The notes: generated by a model not told the origin, from the sequence alone. DNA of 64,000 nt from Bifidobacterium margollesii (GCF_002860355.1 NZ_NMWU01000035.1:1-64000), one strand, 5' to 3'. Counted from the stretch's first letter, positions 17,581-26,245 are shown. A program made the numbers and translations.

Positions 17581-17648
17581 TCCGAACAGTGGAATCTTCC
17601 GAACAGTGGAATCTTCCGCACCGTGATATCTTCCGAGCAGTGGGGAAT
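17581..17648. repeat. 17-bp imperfect tandem repeat, four copies
   Basis: Units start at 17581, 17598, 17615 and 17632. The first two are identical (TCCGAACAGTGGAATCT). The third has four differences, and the fourth matches for about the first ten bases. The array lies in the intergenic region between the divergent TSUP gene and the TPP riboswitch, about 90 bases upstream of the riboswitch. It is too short and spacer-less to be a CRISPR; a regulator-binding array or simple slippage repeat are the options. Confidence 0.85.
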
Positions 17649-17735
17649 GCCGGTTCCGGCCTCCGGAGTCGGACGTCGCGCGGGAATTCGCTTGCGTGCC
17701 GGCGCCCTACGGTGCTAGCCTGTGAACGCATACGC

Positions 17736-17824
17736 GGAAACACTAGGGGTGCCTTGCGCTGAGATGGCTTGCCGCCAATCCCTTCGAACCTGATTTGGCT
17801 AACACCAACGTAGGAAAGTGGTTT
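17736..17824 (+). promoter_or_regulatory. thiamine pyrophosphate (TPP) riboswitch
   Basis: The THI-element core is present in order: the 5' P1 strand ACACTAGGGGTGCC, the CTGAGATGG element, the CCCTTCGAACCTGAT segment, the GGCTAACACCAACGTAGG segment, and the closing P1 strand AAAGTGGT. These match the conserved pyrimidine- and pyrophosphate-sensor regions of TPP aptamers. It precedes tenA by about 75 bases, so thiamine pyrophosphate probably represses tenA. The expression platform was not resolved; the AGAGCA region before tenA could be sequestered to block translation. Confidence 0.95.
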
Positions 17825-17899
17825 TCGACGTCGGTCGCGTCTGGTAGTTCCAGTGTGCATGTTCGACAACCAACACCGTCACATCGGAAAAGAGCACAG

Positions 17900-18607
17900 A
17901 TGACCGACACCGTTTCATTCTCCCAGCGACTCGTCAAGGCCGGCACACCGATCTTCAACGAAATTCTGAAGCATCCGTTCGTACAGGGTATCGCCAACGG
18001 CGATCTTCCCAAGGAGGCGCTGACCTTCTACGTGGGCCAGGACTTCAACTACCTCAACGCGTTCATCAAGGTGTATGCGGGGGCGATCCAGAAGTGCGAG
18101 AACCGCAAGCAGATGTCGTTCTTCGCCCAGCAGATCGGCTTCGTGCTCAACAGCGAGATCCACCCGCACCATAACTTCTGCGACGTGGCCGGCGTGGAAT
18201 ACGAGTCCCTGCAGCATGAGGCGCAGGCCCCGTTCACCTACCTGTACAACGAGCACATGTACAATGCGGCTCGCACCGGCGATCTCATCGACGTGGTGGC
18301 GGCGATGACCCCCTGCCCGTGGACGTACATCGAGATCGGCAACGAGCTGGTGCGGCAGGGGAAGAACTCCGAGAGCAACGTGTTCAAGCCGTGGATCGAC
18401 TTCTACGCCAACTTCGACGACGAGGACGGCTCCGTGCTGCCGAGCATGTTCGCGATGCTCGACGCCGAGGCTCCGAAGTATCAGGAGGAGCATCTGGCCC
18501 GCACCGAGGAGATCTTCCTCAAGAGCTGCGAACTGGAGTGGGAGTTCTGGGATCAGGCGTGGAACCAGCGCGGATGGCGCTTCGTCGAGCCGAAGAACAC
18601 GCTCTGA
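17900..18607 (+). CDS. tenA: thiaminase II / aminopyrimidine aminohydrolase
   Basis: A 235-residue all-helical TenA protein that salvages the thiamine pyrimidine (HMP) from degraded thiamine. The family sites are visible: Asp48 in YVGQDFNYL, Cys139 in the MTPCPWTYIEIG motif (so a TenA_C-type active site), and the C-terminal ELEWEFWDQAW containing the likely catalytic Glu. The ATG at 17900 is favoured because the frame upstream runs through the riboswitch. Control by the TPP riboswitch supports the assignment. No other thiamine gene is adjacent. Confidence 0.94.
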   Translation: MTDTVSFSQRLVKAGTPIFNEILKHPFVQGIANGDLPKEALTFYVGQDFNYLNAFIKVYAGAIQKCENRKQMSFFAQQIGFVLNSEIHPHHNFCDVAGVEYESLQHEAQAPFTYLYNEHMYNAARTGDLIDVVAAMTPCPWTYIEIGNELVRQGKNSESNVFKPWIDFYANFDDEDGSVLPSMFAMLDAEAPKYQEEHLARTEEIFLKSCELEWEFWDQAWNQRGWRFVEPKNTL

Positions 18608-18656
18608 CAGGTCCATCGACAGGTCCATCCCGTGGACCCTGTGTCATAATCGGGGC

Positions 18657-19142
18657 ATGAGAATCGTATTGCAGCGTGTTTCGCAGGCCAGCGTGGACGT
18701 GGTCAACGAGCTGGGCACGCCGGACGTCACGTTCGAACCCCAGCAGATCGGCCACGGCTACGTGATCCTGGTCGGGGTTTCGGATTCGGACGGCGAACGG
18801 GAGATCGCATGGCTGGCGCACAAGGTGCTGTGCCTGCGTGTGTTCGAGGACGAGCATGGCCGGATGAACCGTTCCATTCAGGATGTGGGCGGCGAGATCC
18901 TCTCGATCTCCCAGTTCACCCTGTACGCCGACGTGCGTAGGGGCAACCGTCCGAGTTTCGTCGGCGCTGGTGAACCCGAGCATGCGAACCTCATGTGGAT
19001 AGAATTCAACGAGGCGTTGCGTTCCGGGGGAGTGAAGGTGCGCGAAGGTCGGTTCGGCGCCCACATGCGCGTCGGCTTGGTCAACGACGGTCCCGTCACC
19101 ATCGTGATCGACACCGAGCGCGACATGCCCCGCAGGGCCTAG
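18657..19142 (+). CDS. dtd: D-aminoacyl-tRNA deacylase
   Basis: A 161-residue DTD that hydrolyses D-aminoacyl-tRNAs (and Gly-tRNA-Ala) as part of translation quality control. The active-site motifs are present: SQFTLYADVRRGNRPSF (the SQFTL oxyanion segment) and the C-terminal VNDGPVTIVIDT, a variant of the Gly-cisPro NxGPVT motif. The N-terminal MRIVLQRVSQASV is also canonical. Length is slightly more than E. coli Dtd (145). It lies 49 bases downstream of tenA and could be read from the same transcript. Confidence 0.96.
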   Translation: MRIVLQRVSQASVDVVNELGTPDVTFEPQQIGHGYVILVGVSDSDGEREIAWLAHKVLCLRVFEDEHGRMNRSIQDVGGEILSISQFTLYADVRRGNRPSFVGAGEPEHANLMWIEFNEALRSGGVKVREGRFGAHMRVGLVNDGPVTIVIDTERDMPRRA

Positions 19143-19224
19143 CGATCCGATGTCCGTATGTTCCGATTATCGTTTCGATGTTTCGGATCGATACGGTTGC
19201 GAGCCCGCCCGGCCATGCGGTCCG

Positions 19225-20463
19225 CTACAGATCCCTTCTGCGAAATCCTCGCCACGCCGCCTTCACCGCGATGGTCAGAACGACCGCCGAGACCAGCGTT
19301 TCGATGCATTCCTGATAGGGAATCACGGCCTTCAGACCCATGTCGGTGAACCACATCGAACGGTTGAGCAGTGCGTGCATCGGCCCGGCCGAGATCAGGT
19401 GATAGACGCCCCACCATCCGTTTTGGGAGCATATGGCGGGCAGTGCCCCCGTGGCGAACATGGCGAGCCCCGTCACCGAGAACGCCGAGGCCATGCTCCG
19501 ACACAGGGTTCCCGCCAGCGCCGCCGCCAGCATGGACACCAGCGTCAGCATAAACGACAGCGCCGTCGATGCGGCCAGATACCCGGCGAGCGTGAATCGC
19601 GTCCATGTGAGAAACGGTTGCTCCCCCAACTCGGTGGTCATTCGGTTGAACGGTCCCGAAACGTCCATGCCCCAGATGGGCGAGCCGGCGAACATCACCG
19701 CATACGGTGCGATCGCCGACAGGACGAACAGCAGGAAACCGCAGACGCCGATCATTGCCGCGGCGAGCGTTTTGGCGGGGACGATCCTACGCCCGAACCG
19801 TGCGGTCATGACGGTCGCCTCGGTTCGCATCAGGCGCTCGTATCCCAGCGCATACAGCATGGCGAGCACGGCGAAGGAGATCGCCTCCCACGTCACGCCG
19901 CCGAGTATCACACCGAACAGAGCGTTGTGGATCCGTTCGCTGCCCACGCCGAGATACAGATCCGCCGATCCGGCGGGGAGCCGTGCGCCGCCAGCGCGAT
20001 CGGCGAGCGTCCGATACTTGCCGAGCATGATGTGCGAAAGCGTGGCGTATCCTTCGTCGTGCAGCAGATCGGCATACCGCGTTCCGATGCCGATGACCTC
20101 GCGTCCGGTCGGGACGTCGACATTCCCCTGCAGGGCCTGCAGCAGGCTTTTGCGTCGGGGGCTTTCCGGCAGCCGCCGCAGTCGTTGGTCGAATCCGCCG
20201 TCGATGCGTCTGCCGGCCGTGGAGACCACGCGGCCGACGAAATCGACGTCGCCGCGAATCGAGGCCGCATGCAGCGAGGCGAGCGCGATGTTCATGACGG
20301 CGCATATGACGAGGAATCCCCATATCATCGGCAGCATCGTGATCTTGTGCAGTTCGTCGCGTATGACCGGCCACATCGGAAGGCTCCGGTATTGGCTGTA
20401 TCGGGGGCATCGGCCGGAACGGCGTCGTCTTCGCGTATTCGTCGTCATAGGTTTGCCGGCCAT
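19225..20463 (-). CDS. ABC-2-like transporter permease (second permease of accessory operon)
   Basis: A 412-residue membrane protein with a basic cytoplasmic N-terminus (about 35 residues), a first membrane segment (about 48-66), a long extracytoplasmic region (about 67-175) and five or so further membrane segments in the C-terminal half. This architecture (TM1, large outer loop, TM2-6) is typical of ABC-2-type exporters and antimicrobial-peptide transporters. There is no strong family motif. Its start follows the stop of the preceding permease by one base, so the two are tightly coupled and probably form a heterodimer with the upstream ATPase. Substrate unknown. Confidence 0.75.
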   Translation of the reverse strand: MAGKPMTTNTRRRRRSGRCPRYSQYRSLPMWPVIRDELHKITMLPMIWGFLVICAVMNIALASLHAASIRGDVDFVGRVVSTAGRRIDGGFDQRLRRLPESPRRKSLLQALQGNVDVPTGREVIGIGTRYADLLHDEGYATLSHIMLGKYRTLADRAGGARLPAGSADLYLGVGSERIHNALFGVILGGVTWEAISFAVLAMLYALGYERLMRTEATVMTARFGRRIVPAKTLAAAMIGVCGFLLFVLSAIAPYAVMFAGSPIWGMDVSGPFNRMTTELGEQPFLTWTRFTLAGYLAASTALSFMLTLVSMLAAALAGTLCRSMASAFSVTGLAMFATGALPAICSQNGWWGVYHLISAGPMHALLNRSMWFTDMGLKAVIPYQECIETLVSAVVLTIAVKAAWRGFRRRDL

Positions 20464-20464
20464 G

Positions 20465-21820
20465 TCATACGCCGTTCGGTTCTCGATGACGCAGCCGGAT
20501 GCCGTCCACGACCCACAGCGCGCAGGCCGCCAGCAGTACGAGCGCGAACAGCATCGGCTCGTTGCCGGGCAGGGGGATCCAACGGTCCAGCGGGCCGGAC
20601 AGCAGGAACAGGGCGGGGGCGAGCAGCAGCATCGTCGGCGCGATGCATATCACGGTCGGCGGCACTGCGCGAAGCAGCATGGCGATCACGCCGGAGGATC
20701 GCCTCGTCAGAAAGGTCACGAGCATCACCACGGCCAGCGAGAACAGCATCGCGACGGCGGCGCCGCCGATCAGATACGATCGCAGGTTCAGGTCGAACCA
20801 GATGAGCTGGACGGCCATGACGCTGATGGCGGGACAGGACATGAGCGTCCGGATCGGCCAGACGGCGGGAACGGCCATCATCAGGCAGACGCCGGCCGAT
20901 GTGATCAGTGTGGTTGCGGATATGGCGGCCATCTGATCCCAGACCACACGTCTTCCGGTGCGGGAGGCGTATTGCAGGGCCAGCATCCGGCGCTGACGAT
21001 CCCGCGGAATCAGCGGCAATGTCATGATCAGCGAGCAGATCGGCGGGGCGATGAACATCAGGGTCACGATGCTCGTCACCCCGCTCAGCACGTCGGATCC
21101 CAGATAGCCGTAGCGCTCGGTGTGGCCGAAGATCGCGTCGATGCGTTGCGTGACGCCGGACGGCAGCTGCGGCAGCCGCGGCGAACCGTTCAGCGGCCTG
21201 CCCTGATCGTCGTAGCTTCCCGGCTGCCTCCCTCCGCCGAACACGTCGGTGATGCTTCGGGCGAACGCCATGCGCAGCTGCAATGCCGCCATGTCGCGTG
21301 AACGGCGATCCGTTTCGGCCGTCCGGTCCAGCACCTGCTGCAGGAACGCGATGCGGGAGAGCGTGCGGCTCATGGTTTGATCCGCATTCACCGTCTGCAG
21401 CAGAGGGTCGCTGTACACGTCGTTGCCGGAGTCGTCGATCGTGACCTCCACCCTGCCGCCGCCGAATTCAGCCTCCTGGTACCGGTTGAACGAATCGTAG
21501 TCGCCGATGTTCGCGGCCCGGGCCTGCGGGATCGCGGCGAGTCCTTCGGAGAACAGTCGCTTCTGCCGGTTCAGCTCGCCGGCGAGTCCCTCCTTCGTCC
21601 GTCGGTCGAGATTCGGGCCGTATCGTTCGATCATGTCGGCGATGAAGGCGTTGTCCGCGGAATTGCCCAGGGAGTTCGCGGACTGCGGTGCGTCGTGGGT
21701 GAACGATGACGCCTGGCCGATGGCCTGCAGCATGAACAGCGTCGCGCACACCAGCATCACCAGCGTCGGCAGCGGGCGCCAGATCTTGCGCATTTCGGCG
21801 AAGAATACAGTAGGATTCAT
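20465..21820 (-). CDS. ABC-2-like transporter permease (first permease of accessory operon)
   Basis: A 451-residue membrane protein starting at ATG 21820 (MNPTVFFAEMRKIW). TM1 spans about residues 19-37. A large extracytoplasmic domain follows (about 38-240, polar, Asp/Asn/Arg-rich, with no cysteine pair), then a block of about six membrane segments (about 250-440). The layout parallels the following permease. It belongs to the sigma-membrane protein-ATPase-permease-permease operon. No substrate can be named; export of a peptide or lipid-linked compound is an inference from architecture. Confidence 0.75.
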   Translation of the reverse strand: MNPTVFFAEMRKIWRPLPTLVMLVCATLFMLQAIGQASSFTHDAPQSANSLGNSADNAFIADMIERYGPNLDRRTKEGLAGELNRQKRLFSEGLAAIPQARAANIGDYDSFNRYQEAEFGGGRVEVTIDDSGNDVYSDPLLQTVNADQTMSRTLSRIAFLQQVLDRTAETDRRSRDMAALQLRMAFARSITDVFGGGRQPGSYDDQGRPLNGSPRLPQLPSGVTQRIDAIFGHTERYGYLGSDVLSGVTSIVTLMFIAPPICSLIMTLPLIPRDRQRRMLALQYASRTGRRVVWDQMAAISATTLITSAGVCLMMAVPAVWPIRTLMSCPAISVMAVQLIWFDLNLRSYLIGGAAVAMLFSLAVVMLVTFLTRRSSGVIAMLLRAVPPTVICIAPTMLLLAPALFLLSGPLDRWIPLPGNEPMLFALVLLAACALWVVDGIRLRHREPNGV

Positions 21821-21905
21821 CGGTTTCTCTTTTCCGTGCTTGTTCGCGGCCGTGGCGGCCGGTCGCCCTGTGCGATCAGTCAATATGCGATCAATCAATG
21901 TGCGC

Positions 21906-22787
21906 TCAGTCGCCGTAGGCGATCAGGAAAGCGTCCTCCAGATTCGGCTGGACGGTCGTCGTCGCCGAGGCCAGTTCCGTCACCGAGGGGAACGCGGTGA
22001 CGCCGGGCAGCCGTGTCGGCGAGTAGACGCGTTGCCGGGTGAACGCGCCGTACTGCACCTCGCTGAGCAGTCGGCATCCGTCGGGCAGCGGATCGGATGC
22101 CGGCATCTCGTAGATGTGCCCCATCAGCGTCGTGCAGATGTCGGTAGGCGTGCCGTTCGCGATGATGTGCCCGCCTCGGATCATGATGACGCTGCCGGCG
22201 ATGGTTTCCAGATCGGAGACGATGTGCGTGGACAGAATCACTGTGCGCCGTACGGCGAGATCGTGGATGAGATTACGGAACCGCACGCGCTCCTTCGGAT
22301 CCAGTCCGGCGGTCGGTTCGTCGAGAATCAGCAGCTGCGGGTCGTGGATGATCGCCTGCGCGATGCCGACCCGCTGAATCATGCCGCCGGAGAGCGAGCG
22401 CATCCTCCGATCGGCCATGGCAGTGAGACCCACCATCGCGAGCATCCGGTCGATGCGTTTGTCGACGCGGCTGCGCCGGATGCCCTGCAGCGCCGCGACG
22501 TAGCGCAGGAACTGCCGTGGCGTGTAGTTCGGGTAGTAGCCGAAGTCCTGCGGCAGGTAGCCGAGCAGACCCCGGTAGCGTTCGTCCATGGCGATGATGT
22601 CCTCGCCGTTCCATTGGATCGAACCGGTGGTGGGATACAGCAGCGTGGCGATCATCTTCATCAGCGTGGTCTTGCCGGCGCCGTTCGGCGCCAGCAGCCC
22701 GTATACGCCTTCGCCGAAGGTGAGATCGATGTCGTCGAGTACGGTTTGCTCGCGGAATCGCTTGGAGACATGGCGCAATGCCAGCAT
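21906..22787 (-). CDS. ABC transporter ATP-binding protein
   Basis: A 293-residue nucleotide-binding subunit. Walker A is APNGAGKTTLM (about residues 33-43), the signature is LSGGMIQRVG, Walker B is LLILDEPTAGLD, and the switch His is in STHIVSD. A C-terminal extension of about 70 residues (PDGCRLLSEVQYGAF onward) follows the core and is typical of drug/peptide exporter ATPases. The ATG at 22787 follows an AAAGG site. It sits between the membrane protein gene (22844-23767) and the two permeases, and presumably powers them. Confidence 0.92.
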   Translation of the reverse strand: MLALRHVSKRFREQTVLDDIDLTFGEGVYGLLAPNGAGKTTLMKMIATLLYPTTGSIQWNGEDIIAMDERYRGLLGYLPQDFGYYPNYTPRQFLRYVAALQGIRRSRVDKRIDRMLAMVGLTAMADRRMRSLSGGMIQRVGIAQAIIHDPQLLILDEPTAGLDPKERVRFRNLIHDLAVRRTVILSTHIVSDLETIAGSVIMIRGGHIIANGTPTDICTTLMGHIYEMPASDPLPDGCRLLSEVQYGAFTRQRVYSPTRLPGVTAFPSVTELASATTTVQPNLEDAFLIAYGD

Positions 22788-22843
22788 GGGTATGCCTTTC
22801 TCGTTGGTTGGCTGGTCGATGACAGACAGATGCCGGACGGAGG

Positions 22844-23767
22844 TCAGACGGAGGCCGGACGGGATTGGACGGTGGCGAGCGCGACTCGCGGGGCGAGCTC
22901 CATCGGACGCTCGTCGCAGTACCGTCGCAGCATGGACAGATAGATCATGGCGAACAGCGCCGAGACGCATAGGGTCAGCGTCGCGGGAAGTCGCGCCAGC
23001 AGGGGCTCCGCGGAGACGCGGAAGAGCGCCATGGCGATGGACGACGCCGCCCACAGAGCCGGCATCGGCATGAGCGACAGGGGTGATGGCAGGCGCAGAT
23101 CGGCCAGCAGCTGTCCGGTTGCGAACAGGAACAGGGAGCTGAACGAAACCCCCAGCAATGTCGGGAACGAAACCCGCAGCGGGGATTGGAGCGACACCGT
23201 CGCGGCGAACAGGACCGTGCCGGCCGCCGAGATCAGGCTGAAGGCCATCATGCGCATCGCGCGCAGACGTCGGCTTGGCCAGCGATATGTGCGCAGCAGC
23301 TGATCCATGCGGGCCTCGCGTTCCTTCCACACGGTCAGCAGGTTCACCAGCCCGTACATCAGGGGCGAGATGATGAACGTCGGTACGTACAGCATCCGGC
23401 TCCGCCAATCGACCTCGGCGTCCACGATGGGGGAGAAGCCTCCGGATGCAAGACCGAACACGCCGCCCCACGCGACCAGCGAGACCATCGCCGCCAGCAG
23501 CATGCAGTCCCATAGGCCGAATAACACGTTGCGCCACGACAGCGTGCCGGTCACATCGGCCAGCAGGTCGATCAGCCGGGTGCGCGAGGGCAGTCCCCGC
23601 TCCACGATCAGCCGGATCCGCCGTCGGTCCGGACTGGCGTCGAACCGCATGCCGGCCGCGTCGTCGGCCAGGCTCATCAGCTTGGCCTCCAGGGCCTGCG
23701 ATTCCTTCGAATCGTCCGCCATGTCATTCGTATTCATGTCATTCGTATTCATGTCATTCGTATTCAT
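22844..23767 (-). CDS. membrane protein coupled to ECF sigma factor (candidate anti-sigma or sensor)
   Basis: A 307-residue protein with a soluble N-terminal region of about 80 residues and six predicted membrane segments. The N-terminus is three perfect copies of MNTND followed by MADDSKE. No zinc-type anti-sigma motif (HxxxCxxC) is present and no family was recognised. The position directly after an ECF sigma gene, with overlapping codons, suggests a membrane-bound sigma regulator, but that is inference. The start at 23767 has an excellent AAGGAG site seven bases upstream, inside the sigma coding sequence. Each repeat unit offers another in-frame ATG (23752, 23737, 23722). Confidence 0.7.
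   Translation of the reverse strand: MNTNDMNTNDMNTNDMADDSKESQALEAKLMSLADDAAGMRFDASPDRRRIRLIVERGLPSRTRLIDLLADVTGTLSWRNVLFGLWDCMLLAAMVSLVAWGGVFGLASGGFSPIVDAEVDWRSRMLYVPTFIISPLMYGLVNLLTVWKEREARMDQLLRTYRWPSRRLRAMRMMAFSLISAAGTVLFAATVSLQSPLRVSFPTLLGVSFSSLFLFATGQLLADLRLPSPLSLMPMPALWAASSIAMALFRVSAEPLLARLPATLTLCVSALFAMIYLSMLRRYCDERPMELAPRVALATVQSRPASV
23723..23767 (-). repeat. 15-bp tandem repeat (3 perfect copies) at the sigma/membrane-protein junction
   Basis: The unit ATGAATACGAATGAC occurs three times on the minus strand. In the membrane-protein frame each copy encodes MNTND. In the overlapping sigma frame, the first copy supplies the last codons and the TGA stop (23754-23756). Any copy-number change keeps the downstream frame and preserves one start codon near the ribosome site. 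Confidence 0.95.
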
Positions 23768-24326
23768 CGCCGAACTCCTTCCGTATACGGTTCAGCAGCC
23801 GGTAATGGCGGGCCTTCACCGCCGGCTCGGGCATGTCCATCGCCGAGGAGATCTCGGGGAAGCTCATTCGCTCGTAGATGCGCAGCCGCCAGATCACCTG
23901 AGTGCGTTCGTCCTCATCCGCGATCGTCGATTCGATGCGTTCCAGCAGATCGGCATCGGCCGCCTGCGAAGGCACGTTCTGGCTGGAACGCGGTTCGGAC
24001 GACGCGCTGGCGTCCTCCACGGACAGCGGCGGAGCCGGCCGGGATCTTCGCCAGTCGATTACCCTGCAGGCCGCGATGCGATACAGCCAGGTGGCGAACG
24101 CGCCCTTGTCGGGATCGTACGAGGACAATGAGCGCAGCGCGGTGATGAACGACTCCTGCACGATGGCATGGGCCTCATCGGCGTCGCGCAACTGACGGGA
24201 GACGAAACGCAGCAGCGCGTCGTAGTAGGCACGAACCAGACGGTCGGCCGCGCGACGGGAACGCCGACGTACGACGGCATCGATCAGTGTGCGTGTGCCG
24301 CGCGCCGACAGTGGTCCGTCCCGCAT
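23754..24326 (-). CDS. ECF-type sigma-70 family RNA polymerase sigma factor
   Basis: A 190-residue alternative sigma factor. Region 2 is visible at about residues 20-95 (RLVRAYYDALLRFVSRQLRDADEA, then FATWLYRIAACRVIDWRR). A Ser-rich linker and region 4 follow (about 135-187, with ERMSFPEISSAMDMPEPAVKAR forming the helix-turn-helix). It starts at ATG 24326 behind a GGGGTGA site; the frame stays open a further 41 codons upstream without similarity. It is the first gene of a minus-strand operon with a membrane protein and ABC exporter components, and probably directs transcription of this operon. The 248 bases upstream (24327-24574) should hold its promoter, but no convincing consensus was recognised. 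Confidence 0.88.
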   Translation of the reverse strand: MRDGPLSARGTRTLIDAVVRRRSRRAADRLVRAYYDALLRFVSRQLRDADEAHAIVQESFITALRSLSSYDPDKGAFATWLYRIAACRVIDWRRSRPAPPLSVEDASASSEPRSSQNVPSQAADADLLERIESTIADEDERTQVIWRLRIYERMSFPEISSAMDMPEPAVKARHYRLLNRIRKEFGDEYE

Positions 24327-24574
24327 GCGTCCGTCACCCCCGTCTTCCGTATGATGCTTCGTTTCCTGAATCTCGTCACTGGAATATACGGATGGACGCG
24401 ATGAATCGTTGCGGAGGGATCCGGTTCCCGCCTTCCGGGTGTGTCGCATGTGGAGCCTTGCGGGATGCGGAACCGCGCGGCGTACGGGGCCTATGCGAAA
24501 CTCGTGCCCGGAACCGTATGACGGAACGGCCGCCGGGCCCGGTCACAGGGAACGCCCGCGAAGGTGCAGGGTGA

Positions 24575-25354
24575 TCACAGCGCGTACTGGTCGTCCTTCG
24601 TGAAGCAGGTGCGGTAGACCATCGCCATGATCAGTCCGTCGGCCAGCAGGGTGAGCGCGGCGATGGCGGCGAACACCACGAACTGGTATTTGCCCGCGTT
24701 GAGCGGGTCTCCGCCGGCGATCACCTGTCCGGCCATCATGCCCGGAATGGTGACGATGCCCGCCGAGGCGAGCGAGGCGTTGGTGGGCAGCAGTCCCAAT
24801 CGGATCGACGAGACGATCGAAGGCCGGGCCGCCTCCCATGTGGTGGCGCCGAGCGCGAGCATGGTGTTCACCTCGTCCCGTCGATCCCGCATGCTTTCGT
24901 AGAACCGGCTCAGCCCCACGGCCAGCGCGGAGACGGTGTTGCCCAGCAGCATGCCGGTCAGCGGGATCACCAGCTGCGGCGAATACCAGGGCTGCGGGCG
25001 CACGATCAGTTCGGTGACCAGCGAGATCATCAGCATCATCGTGACGGTGAGGCTTAGGAACACCGGGCCGACCAGCCCCTTCGGCACGCCCTTCGCCCTC
25101 GACAGCGTGATCTGCACGGCGGCGATCAGCATCACCGCGATCAGCGAGAACGCCATCCATGGATTGTTCGCCCGGATCACGAAACCCATGATGAACCCCA
25201 TGGCGCACAACTGTGCGAGCGCACGGCAGGCCGACCATAGCAGCGTCCGTCCGATGCCCATGCGCATCAGCCCGGAGATGCCGACGGCCACGGCCACCAT
25301 CGCCAGCGCCACCAGCAGACCCCATACGTCGATCGCGTAATGTATGCCGCTCAT
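24575..25354 (-). CDS. fetB: FetB-family ABC transporter permease (UPF0014)
   Basis: A 259-residue membrane protein with about seven membrane segments and the UPF0014/FetB signatures ARALAQLCAMGF, TGMLLGNTVSALAVGLSRF and ATTWEAARPSIVSSIRLGL, followed by GIVTIPGMMAGQVIAGGDP. FetAB in E. coli exports iron and protects against oxidative stress; some relatives are annotated as YbbM/YbbL. The start overlaps the end of the ATPase gene by 4 bases (ATGA). Substrate specificity (iron or another compound) is not shown by sequence. Confidence 0.9.
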   Translation of the reverse strand: MSGIHYAIDVWGLLVALAMVAVAVGISGLMRMGIGRTLLWSACRALAQLCAMGFIMGFVIRANNPWMAFSLIAVMLIAAVQITLSRAKGVPKGLVGPVFLSLTVTMMLMISLVTELIVRPQPWYSPQLVIPLTGMLLGNTVSALAVGLSRFYESMRDRRDEVNTMLALGATTWEAARPSIVSSIRLGLLPTNASLASAGIVTIPGMMAGQVIAGGDPLNAGKYQFVVFAAIAALTLLADGLIMAMVYRTCFTKDDQYAL

Positions 25355-26112
25355 GCCAACGTCCTTTCATGCAGACGACCGTCCGACAATTCCACGATCC
25401 TCGAAGCATGGCCGTCCGGAGGCCTATGCCGTATGCGCACCACCGCCATGCCACCGTTCGCCGCACAGGTCATGATCCGGGCTACCTTCTCCGCGTTCTC
25501 GTCATCCAGACCGGCGTCCACCTCATCGGCCAGCAGCACGCTCGGTTTCGTCATCAATGTACGGATCAGGCTCACTCGCGCGGCCTGCCCGCCGGAAAGC
25601 TCCTGAGGCGAACGGGTCAGCCCGATGTCCTCGCATCCCACGGCGTCCAGAGCCTTGCGAATATCTTCGTCGCCGGGATACGTGGGTGCTGCATCCCGGA
25701 CGAGGGACAGGATCCTCGTCCTCCACGACGATGCCATGTCAGTCTGCCTTCGGCGTACGGTCAGTGTGAACGGCAGTCGGATCACTTCGGCTACGCTTCC
25801 GCCGATCAGCACCGGTTTCTGCGGTAGATACGCGATCTCCCTTCGCCACTGTTGCTTGGAGAATTCCGACGAATCGCGTCCGTTCAGCGTGTAGATGCCA
25901 TGCGCATGCGGATTCAGTCCGGCGAACGCGGTGAGCAGCGACGTCTTGCCCGAACCGGATGGTCCCGTCAGATCCACGATCCGCCCGGCCCTGATCGAAA
26001 ACGACGATCCCGAAAAAATCGTCCGTGTCCCGTCCGCGTCGTCCATTCCGCTTGCGGTACGGTCGGAATCCACCGTGCACGACACGTCCTTCGCCGAAAA
26101 CACCATGCTCAT
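25351..26112 (-). CDS. fetA: FetA-like ABC transporter ATP-binding protein
   Basis: A 253-residue ABC ATPase coupled to the FetB-type permease. Walker A is GPSGSGKTSLL, the signature is LSGGQAARVSLIR, and Walker B is VLLADEVDAGLD (an unusual DEVDAGLD instead of DEPTSALD). It has a larger helical domain than E. coli FetA, with the insert around RRRQTDMASSWRTRIL. The start at ATG 26112 follows GGAGAG; ATG 26106 and an upstream ATG at 26151 are alternatives. It is transcribed divergently from a broken response-regulator gene. Confidence 0.85.
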   Translation of the reverse strand: MSMVFSAKDVSCTVDSDRTASGMDDADGTRTIFSGSSFSIRAGRIVDLTGPSGSGKTSLLTAFAGLNPHAHGIYTLNGRDSSEFSKQQWRREIAYLPQKPVLIGGSVAEVIRLPFTLTVRRRQTDMASSWRTRILSLVRDAAPTYPGDEDIRKALDAVGCEDIGLTRSPQELSGGQAARVSLIRTLMTKPSVLLADEVDAGLDDENAEKVARIMTCAANGGMAVVRIRHRPPDGHASRIVELSDGRLHERTLA

Positions 26113-26245
26113 GGCTCTCCACGTTACCTGCGCCCCACGGATTATGAGCATGTCGTGTTTCTTAGTGCCGTCTAAGTAATATCGCCCTTGGATATAAGTC
26201 GGGAACGCAACGGGACGGAAACGACGCGCGGGACGGAGGCGACCG

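Noticed and set aside
17581-17648. Tandem repeats as a possible CRISPR array
   Set aside because: Units are 17 bp with no unique spacers and no cas genes nearby.
19143-19190. Weak inverted repeat CGATCCGA/TCGGATCG between dtd and the permease gene
   Set aside because: Eight-base arms with a 32-base loop are too weak to call a terminator.
19150-21301. Long open frames on the plus strand across the ABC permease genes
   Set aside because: They run antisense to well-supported permease genes, lack family motifs and have composition typical of shadow frames in high-GC DNA.
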